Positions 57,261-64,000 of a DNA stretch of 64,000 nt are shown one piece after another. Every line of letters starts with the position of its first letter. Within the stretch, counting starts at the first letter, position 1. Origin of the DNA: Coptis chinensis (lineage: Eukaryota; Streptophyta; Magnoliopsida; Ranunculales; Ranunculaceae). The translations under genes and the position numbers were made by a program. Where the stretch lies: contig CM027380.1 of the NCBI GenBank assembly GCA_015680905.1, positions 31,984,001 to 32,048,000 of the forward strand, written 5' to 3'. The notes under the pieces were generated by a model. That model did not search any database. It was given only the letters and a program-made list of their open reading frames with translations, and was not told the origin of the DNA.

Positions 57261-58580
57261 GCAAGTACACAGAAAATTGAATTAACTACTTTCAATAATT
57301 TAGTAAAGCTTCATCAATTTGATTGTTTGTTTGTTTGTATTTTCTCTTTTTTTGTTACTTTTTGAATATTAGGTTCATGAAAATACTAAAGGGCTACGTG
57401 CGGAATCGAAATCGTCGTATGATGGATGCATGCTGAAAATTATATCCTTGAAGAAGCTGTTGAGTTTCTTAGCGAGTACTTATCTGGAGTGAATGCTGTG
57501 GGAGTCCCATCAGTTAGAAACATGGATACTAATGATACGGAGAAAGAAAATACAATTTCTAAGGGAAAGCCTCTTGGTGGTATGAATGTTGTTGAAGTCG
57601 ACGAGAAGACTTGGGAGCAAGCTCATCAATGTGTTTTGGCAAACACTAATGACGTTCAACCTTATATCGAGTGCGTTAGTATAGAATTTTGTTTTTCCTT
57701 ATTTCACCTAGACAGATAATGGTGACCAAGCTTTTTTCCTAACTTGATAGGAAGCATATGGAACACCTAAAGCTTACTTATCCTCGTAAGTCACCAAATG
57801 GTATCAAGATGAGCACACTCGCACATTCATTTATTGGATTAGATCAAAGGGTAAGATTATCTGAAATTATTTTACATCTAATACAACTTTGCTAAATTTG
57901 ACTAAGATTCTTGGATAACTTGGATAATCGGGTTAATGAGGAGGCAAAGCAGCTACTAAGTAACAAACTTTCAAACACCCGAAAGTTATAGCTCAAGGAC
58001 CTCGTCGAGACGTTCTAAAGTGTTCAGCTATGTTATTGGTGGATACCGTTTTTTCATCTGAAGGATCATGAAGCTTCACTAGTAAACCAAAAAACAGTGG
58101 TGTAGGTTTAATGGCGACAACAAAGTGCAAATTTCTAGTGCAAAGGATAAGAACCCCATTGTTTCGAAATGGGTTACTACGGTGTTATAACCGAGATATG
58201 GTCGCTTTCGACTATCCGGTACTCAAAGTCCCATATTTAAATGTGTGATTTGGGTTGACAACAGAAATGGCATCAAAGTAGACGATTTGGGTTTCACTTC
58301 TGTTGACCTTGGTAGAATTGGACATAAGGAAGACCCTTTTGTGATGGCCTCTCAAGCCAAGCAAGTCTTTTATGTACCGACCAACTCAATCTAAAATGGT
58401 CAATAGCTTTGAGGACTCCTGAAAGAGACTACCTTGAGGAAGGGAATGAGGATGAGCTAGATCATACAAGTAGTAAAGTATTTCCAGATGTTGACTCCCT
58501 TAGTTCAGGTGCATCAGTATCATCTTATGCGCGTGTAGATTGTGAGGGGACTTATGTCGACCCTACCTCAAACGATTAAG
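57261..58580 (+). pseudogene. CACTA transposase C-terminal part with DUF4216
   Basis: After an intron-like gap, 57,370-57,420 encodes KGYVRNRNRR. 57,426-57,670 encodes VEFLSEYLSGVNAVGVPSVR and EQAHQCVLANTNDVQPYIE, which reaches a likely intron and resumes at about 57,750 (KHMEHLKLTYPRK). 58,165-58,380 gives YYGVITEIWSL, a shifted CDLG segment and SQAKQVFYV-like remains of DUF4216, the usual C-terminal domain of TNP2 proteins. An acidic tail ends near 58,577. Many stops and shifts. Confidence 0.8.
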
Positions 58581-58849
58581 TTAGAGCATGTTATGATTTT
58601 TTCCTTTCTATGGAGATGTTTGAACAAGTTTGTTCCTTTATTATTTGACTATTGAATATTGTTATTAAATGTGAATTCGTACCTACTTTGATATTTATAT
58701 TTGCCTTAATACTTTAATTCATGTTATGGATGATCATTTGTCTTATTATTGTTTAATTAATATTGTCCAAGTTATTGATACCTAGCTTATTTCATATGTT
58801 GTTATTGGTTCAAGTCTTCATGTCTATACTTGGTATATAGGAAATCAGC

Positions 58850-59475
58850 ATGGATCCAGGAGAGAATTCTGATTCCGATTCAGATATGGGAGTTGACGAG
58901 ACTTCCGATACACCAATGGAAGTTAACAATACACAAGCTTCAAGTGTAGAAAGGACGGGGAAGAGGAGCAGTTCAATGCAAAAAGATAACAAAATGAGAG
59001 AGGGTGAACTATTGAATGTTCAATACAATGAAGATGGTCAACGATATGGGGAAGGCGGAAAGGATTTGGCAAGCTACTCGGGTTTGTTAGCGGAGTCCGA
59101 ATCTCTATTGTTGATTATGAAAATTGGCATCTTTGTCGGAGATGAAGTGAGAGACTTGTTATGGGATAGTATAAAGGTAAATAGCTCCAGGTTGTAATAC
59201 TAATTGTCTAATTAGTCTTAGTTTATTGTAACTTTATAGCTTATTCTTATTTTATAGGCCAAATTCAAAATTGATGTAAGACGAAAGAAGGGTGTTGTCT
59301 CGGATATTGGTGAGAAATGGAAAGAATTCAAGAGTCGGTTGACTAGGTACTATATCACTCCCTACAAAGACCAACCTGAAATGCTTTTGAAGCCGCCTAA
59401 AAAACACGAGAAAAATATTAGACAGGAAGATTGGGAAAGATTTGTGAAGTCAAGAGTGACACCAAAATTTCAGGT
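58850..59475 (+). CDS. TNPA-like Transposase_24 (Ptta/En/Spm) gene, 5' exons
   Basis: Exon 1 starts at 58,850 (MDPGENSDSDSDMGVDETSD) and holds the conserved YNEDGQRYGEGGKDLASYSG and EVRDLLWDSIK before a GTAAAT donor at about 59,176. Exon 2 (about 59,259-59,472) encodes AKFKIDVRRKKGVVSDIGEK and WKEFKSRLTRYYITPYKDQP to WERFVKSRVTPKFQ, ending at a GTTAGG donor. This is the Transposase_24 domain, a DNA-binding partner that in CACTA elements binds the subterminal repeats. It lies just downstream of the transposase on the same strand, the normal CACTA order. Later exons were not found; the element appears cut at about 59,480. Confidence 0.75.
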
Positions 59476-59479
59476 TAGG

Positions 59480-60530
59480 ATAACTTATTTTTCTTAGTTT
59501 GATTGGTTTTGGATAATTGTATTCATTTCTGGTTAACAAGCATTCTATCTTCTGATACTTCCTACTGCCTTCATCCCTAAAATCTCAACCCATGTGCTAT
59601 TACTTTATCTTTGGATTTTTCTGGGTGGTGTGGGTGTGGGTAGTAATTTGGTAGTCTCTTTAGTCATAGTCCGGGGCGAAGTCTCACGAGTCTAGACGCT
59701 TGCTAGATAGCAGCTGCTACTTCCTCTCTAAAACAGGTGCTGCTAGTTAAGGAGGTTTTCCTAAATAGTAGCCAACTTTTAGAATAGTATAGAACATTGA
59801 TACCTTGTACTTTTTAAAAAGATTAAGCATTTACGGGCATATCTGATTTAGTGTTGGTCTTTGTCTCTCATTCCCCTACTATTGATATGAATTGCCATAC
59901 TTGCCTTACGCTATTGGCCTTGAATTGGATTATGAGTATTTTCTTAGAATGGCCAGAGGTGCCGCTTCCTTAGCTGATATGAGTATTTTCTTCAGTATGC
60001 ATCTTATATTGGATTTTCTATTATTGATACTAGTTGATTCATATAAAAATGACAACCCATGCTTTGTCTATCTATTACGGTACCCAGTGTTCACTTGGGG
60101 TGGTGTATTGTCCGGTGATAGTGGCTGATTGTGAAGTATTGTGCGATTCCTTAGATTGTGAAGTATCCGGTGATACTTACGGTACCATTCCTTAGACCGA
60201 TTGTGAAGAGTATTTGATGATGGATAATCAAGATCGAAGAGTATAGATTGCACATTCTAACAAGTGCCCACGAAAAGTTTGTAACTCCTAATGAGAATTT
60301 GTAAGTCCATAGGAACTAGCAACCACTAGCATATAGAGACTCTGACTTGAACCATGACCTCCTAGGTTCTAGACAGCATGAACAATCCCCTACGATAAAG
60401 ATGGATGATATACTTTTGGGTGTAAATTGTGCGAGTCCATGCGTCAATCACAATTGTAGTAGAAGTTCTTATTAGAACCCGCTTAAAAGTAAACAAACAG
60501 AAGGTTCTGCTGCTATAATGAAAAAAGAAA
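59480..60530. other. No recognisable gene; transition to mitochondrial-like DNA
   Basis: 59,660-59,760 and 60,040-60,250 have the balanced composition and repeated TGTGAAGTAT/CCGGTGATA words that differ from the AT-rich transposon. The open frame 59,892-60,128 has hydrophobic residues but no known domain. Confidence 0.35.
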
Positions 60531-60572
60531 ATGGTTTGTTGCAACTGTGTGGAGGGTGTGTTATGTTCAGGA

Positions 60573-61108
60573 GACACAGTTTGTTGCAACTGTGTCTATA
60601 CTGTGACAGAACACAGTTTGTTGCAACTGTGTCTATCTGCGTGATGTAACCGTGTATATCTCGACTAGCGGGATATGGGGCCATTCGTAAGCCAAGGACT
60701 GCCTTCCTTGCTTTGGTTCTCGCTTCATCAACGAGAATCCGCTTCAACTAGAGCGCATCGATGAAACTAGATCAACCGCTGAAACTTCGCTCTATTGCAT
60801 CTTCGAACCCTTGAAACCTATCGCATTCTTTTTTAAGGCTAAGCGACACAGCTAGTTCTAGTAAAAATCTCTTCTTTCTTTGGCACCTTGGCTGAAATCC
60901 ATGTTCTTTCAAGGGTTCCAGTTTCTTTGGTAGCTTTGGGCAAGGCGATTACCTTCCATAGCCCAAAAAGGCGAAGGAAGAAATACATTGAGAGGAAGTG
61001 AGCGAGGGATACAATGTGTTTTCACTTCCGGAAATCACCTTAGTTCTTGATATGTTATGGAGGGTGTGTTATGTTCGGGGAGACCACGAGTTTGTTGCAA
61101 CTGTGGTC
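60573..61108. repeat. Three related stem-loops around TTGTTGCAA
   Basis: Stem GACACAGTT / AACTGTGTC with loop TGTTGC at 60,573-60,596, a second ACACAGTT / AACTGTGT at 60,611-60,632, and a third at 61,082-61,108 where the arms have changed to GACCAC(G)AGTT / AACTGTGGTC, still pairing. The first and third copies share an upstream GGAGGGTGTGTTATGTTC. Confidence 0.75.
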
Positions 61109-61590
61109 TATCTTGTGATTTAACTGGTTTGTTGCACCTTGATATGTTATGGGCCATGACCAACTAGGTGCTAGGGCGGTGATTATAGCAGCTTAAGTCT
61201 TTTGATCTCTATCCCTTTAGAAACAGATAATGATTAGTTGAGGAGTTATCATATTATCAAGCAAAAAAAAAAAAATTTTAGTTTTGGAAAATAAAGTTAG
61301 AACTAGAACTAAAGTACAAAATAAGAGAATCCATCCACATGTTTTGGGCCGAAAGGCGAAAGGCGGCTTTCGGAATCTGAGAGATAACCCAAAACTGTAG
61401 TCGACTAGCGGGATATGGGGCCATTCGTAAGCCAAGGACTGCCTTCCTTGCTTTGGTTCTTTGCTTCATCAACGAATCCGCTTCAACTAGAGCGATCGAT
61501 GAAACTAGATCAACGCTGAAACTTCGCTCTATTGCATCTCCCGAATCGCTAAAACCTATCGCATTCTTTTTTTAAGGCTAGCGACCACGG
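60661..61590. repeat. Direct repeat of about 190 bp, two copies 740 bp apart
   Basis: Copies 60,661-60,855 and 61,401-61,590 both begin TCGACTAGCGGGATATGGGG and align for about 190 bp with small indels. The first 60 bases are identical. Confidence 0.9.
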
Positions 61591-64000
61591 CTCCTGTAGT
61601 CCCCTTCGGTCAAGTGGCGTTTCTATCCTTCCCTTTTAGTCGAAAGTAGTAAAAACCCCTCTGCGTGGTGGTTCGACCAACCCAATATGCAAATAGGTGC
61701 CCCTTTTGGTCGCTCCTCGATTCGAAAAAAACAAAATACTAACCGGAAGCGAGAAAAGAATACGGGTCGTGTCTTTGTTAGGATGCTAAGCCCGAAAGCC
61801 CTTAGAGTTTGATTTTTATGCCATTATGGAATGCAGGGTTTTAGCTCACCCTTGCTTCTTTGGATGCCAATCGTCTCTTGTTTCAAATTGATTCTCGCTA
61901 CGGATGAAGATTTGGATCTGGGGCATCTTTCTACCATAAAACGAGGGTTTATCGCCGAAATGAGGCTAGAGTTATGATTCTCAGCTTGAAGATCGGTCTT
62001 CTCAAGGGAGTCTTTTATTTGTCTGAAATCCTTGTTTTCAATCAGATATCCAACCCAAGAGTGTACCGGAGCGAGCACTAAATGAAAGGGTGTCAATCCT
62101 CTATACTACGGGGATACGCCTCTCTATGAATCTATCGCCGGATAGATATGTATGAGTGACTATGCCGATCCTTATATGTTTTGGTCTAACCGATCAGGGC
62201 AACTAGTCGCACCTAAACCCTTAACACACGGAACGCAAAAGGAGGAGTTTACTCGAACTAACACACCGTAACAACTACTCACTACCGGCAAACAACAAAG
62301 ACCGGCAAGGAAACCACACGAGAGCTTCCCTCGCTTAAAAGAGGACTTCGATAGCTACTAGCTTTTGAAAAGACCTATACAATCCACAATCTAGCGAGGT
62401 ATTTCAACAGGCCTTCTTCGGTTTAAGGAAAATAGAAAAAAAAGCTTGAAACTCAAACTTTTTCTTTTTTTTCTATTTCGTGATCCATTTTGCAACTTCT
62501 TTTTATTGTAAAATAGTTGTAGCTGCAATGAGTCACACGAAGTGATTATCCTTTATGAGGGGAAGCTTATTAGTAGGGCTTAAACGGCTTTAGTTTGTCG
62601 CTTTACTTAAGCCGGTAGGTCGTTCAAAAGCCACTTTAGTTGATGTGTCCCAATCAATGTGCTCGGTAATGATGTTGTCATCGATGATGATCATAAGATT
62701 CTTTGAAGTTTATTTTCGGTGTCTTCAGAAATTAGGAGTTCCAATTTCAACTCCAAAATATCGATTTCGACCTTTCGGGTGCATTTGAGTTTGCTAAGCT
62801 TTTTGGCGTCAAGGGTGGACGGGTGGATTTATCCGCCATATCCTTTCGTTGTTTGCTTGCTTACCATCATCCATATGGTCCGATGGCTATATGTAAAAAT
62901 ATCCATTCATTACGAAGGTTCTCTACCTTAGTAAGGATAGGTGGTGGAGGTTATAGGGTCCTTGCCAAACTCGGTCATACAAGATCTCGTCACTTTGAGC
63001 GGGTTCTTGCTATGTACACCAAGCCTCGGTCGGGGTCACAATGACTATCCATTAGAATTGTGGCTTGGCAAAGTGAGCTTTTCGCTTCCTTATCTTGAGG
63101 TTTCATTATCTCCTTCCTTCTTAAAGAGATGAAACCTTCGGATTTTTGGTGGCTCTCGATGAATTATTTCCAACAAAAAGAGTCCAGGGACTCCCCTTTG
63201 AGTGGTCTTTGCTCGAGAACTGGATGAAGGATTGGCTTCGCACGTCCATTGGTACTGGAGTGTCGCGAATTCACCGGATGTTTCCTTAAGTGACTTCTTT
63301 TCTGCATCGGTCTATGAGAAAGAATGGAGGATCGACGCGAATCGAGTGAGCTCATTCGCTTTGGTCTTCTCTGGAAGATCTATGATTTGGTAGCGTAGAG
63401 AGAAGGGTGTAGCTTGGAGCCCGCCATGTCTTCAAGAACACCTCCCGGATTCGGGGATGGTTACTAGGAGGAGTCTCGGGCATGGATTTCTTAGTCGAGC
63501 CTCGATGGTTTAACCCAACCTAGGGCTTTGAAAGGGATCATCATAAGACTTTAGGCACCGGGGAAGGACTACATATAAGCAATTAATAAAGCGATACCGA
63601 ATTAACCGATAATAAAGAGACGAACTAACAACTACCGTAATGAACCTAAACTAAAGACGGAAAGAGTCACTCACTGAATACCTATTTATTAAAGAAGACC
63701 GAAGTTAGTCCTAAAGCCGAAAAGACGAAGGCAAAGAAAGCGAAAGGAACAAGGATTGTTTGTTACACGACTTATCCATTTCACCCGGCTAGCTGAGGCT
63801 AGCCCGTACATCAATGTAAGGTCAGAATGATGAGCGACTACTAGTGGCGAAGGAAAGAAAGAAAGAACAAACAGAGGGAAGCAAGCCTATGACAGCGGGT
63901 TAGGAAGGTGGGTCAAGGTTTAAGGAGCCCGACGGTGATCAAACTTTCGTCTAGGGCCTTCCTCCGGCGGTCGGGCAACTCTTTCCTCGTCAACAATCCC

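Larger units (their letters stand above)
60531..64000. other. Putative mitochondrial-derived DNA (NUMT), gene-free
   Basis: The base composition is more balanced than anywhere else in the window. The sequence is full of CTTTCTT/GAAAGAAAG, GCTAGCCCG, and AAAGGCGAAGG-like words typical of plant mitochondrial intergenic DNA. No mitochondrial gene was recognised, so the origin is an inference from texture only. The left border is unclear (59,500-60,640). It could also be an unknown repeat. Confidence 0.4.

Noticed and set aside
63164-63393. Overlapping frames on both strands near the right end
   Set aside because: About 60 codons each, no domain, both strands open; chance frames in balanced-composition DNA.

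Overview
This is nuclear DNA from a flowering plant, probably a eudicot. It is AT-rich and intron-bearing, and almost every long reading frame belongs to a plant transposable element: Athila-type and chromovirus Ty3/gypsy elements, a plant non-LTR retrotransposon, CACTA (En/Spm) transposons and a MITE. No bacterial-style operons, rRNA, tRNA genes or CRISPR arrays were seen. The species cannot be named from the sequence.

Region 1 (1-27,250) is a nest of retroelements. The oldest layer is a non-LTR reverse transcriptase on the minus strand, now in two pieces (4741-5192 and about 25,371-27,250). Two related LTR sequences landed in it. One is a plus-strand element running in from the left edge and ending with its 3' LTR at 4740; it carries an intron-less isoleucyl-tRNA synthetase fragment (1 to about 905). 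The other is a solo LTR (5193-6070 plus 24,533-24,973). A plus-strand chromovirus (6071-24,527, target duplication GAGTG) inserted into the solo LTR. A minus-strand Athila-type element (9715-22,176, target duplication GGTAC) then inserted into the chromovirus pol gene. This last element keeps gag, protease, three 3' ORFs and both LTRs but has lost reverse transcriptase, RNase H and integrase.

Region 2 (27,251-31,109) has low-complexity spacer, a 506-bp MITE (28,384-28,889), a 40-bp tandem duplication and what looks like the promoter and first coding exon of a host gene (exon 30,964-31,026). Region 3 (31,110-46,197) is a full-length minus-strand Athila-type element of about 15.1 kb with perfect target duplications (ATTAG). 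It has a tRNA-Asp-type primer site, gag, protease, RT, RNase H, an uninterrupted integrase frame and the 3' ORFs. It lies in what would be intron 1 of the host gene.

Region 4 (46,198 to about 59,480) is made of CACTA-related sequence. It includes a multi-exon Ulp1-type cysteine protease gene with a DUF8039-like exon present three times (minus strand, about 47,230-49,850), CACTA termini (49,927, 50,736, 54,167, 54,186), a captured DUF3527 gene fragment (51,806-52,345), and the decayed TNP2/TNPD transposase (54,979 to about 58,570) with a TNPA-like Transposase_24 gene (58,850-59,475). Region 5 (about 59,500-64,000) has no recognisable gene. Its texture resembles plant mitochondrial intergenic DNA, so a nuclear mitochondrial insertion is the working guess.

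The most unusual points are the tRNA-synthetase fragment inside an LTR element, a second element whose pol was lost with the same downstream junction, arrays of a GCGCA-GG-TGCGC quasi-palindrome in both the leader and 3' region of the Athila elements, and polypurine tract-like motifs repeated up to four times per element.
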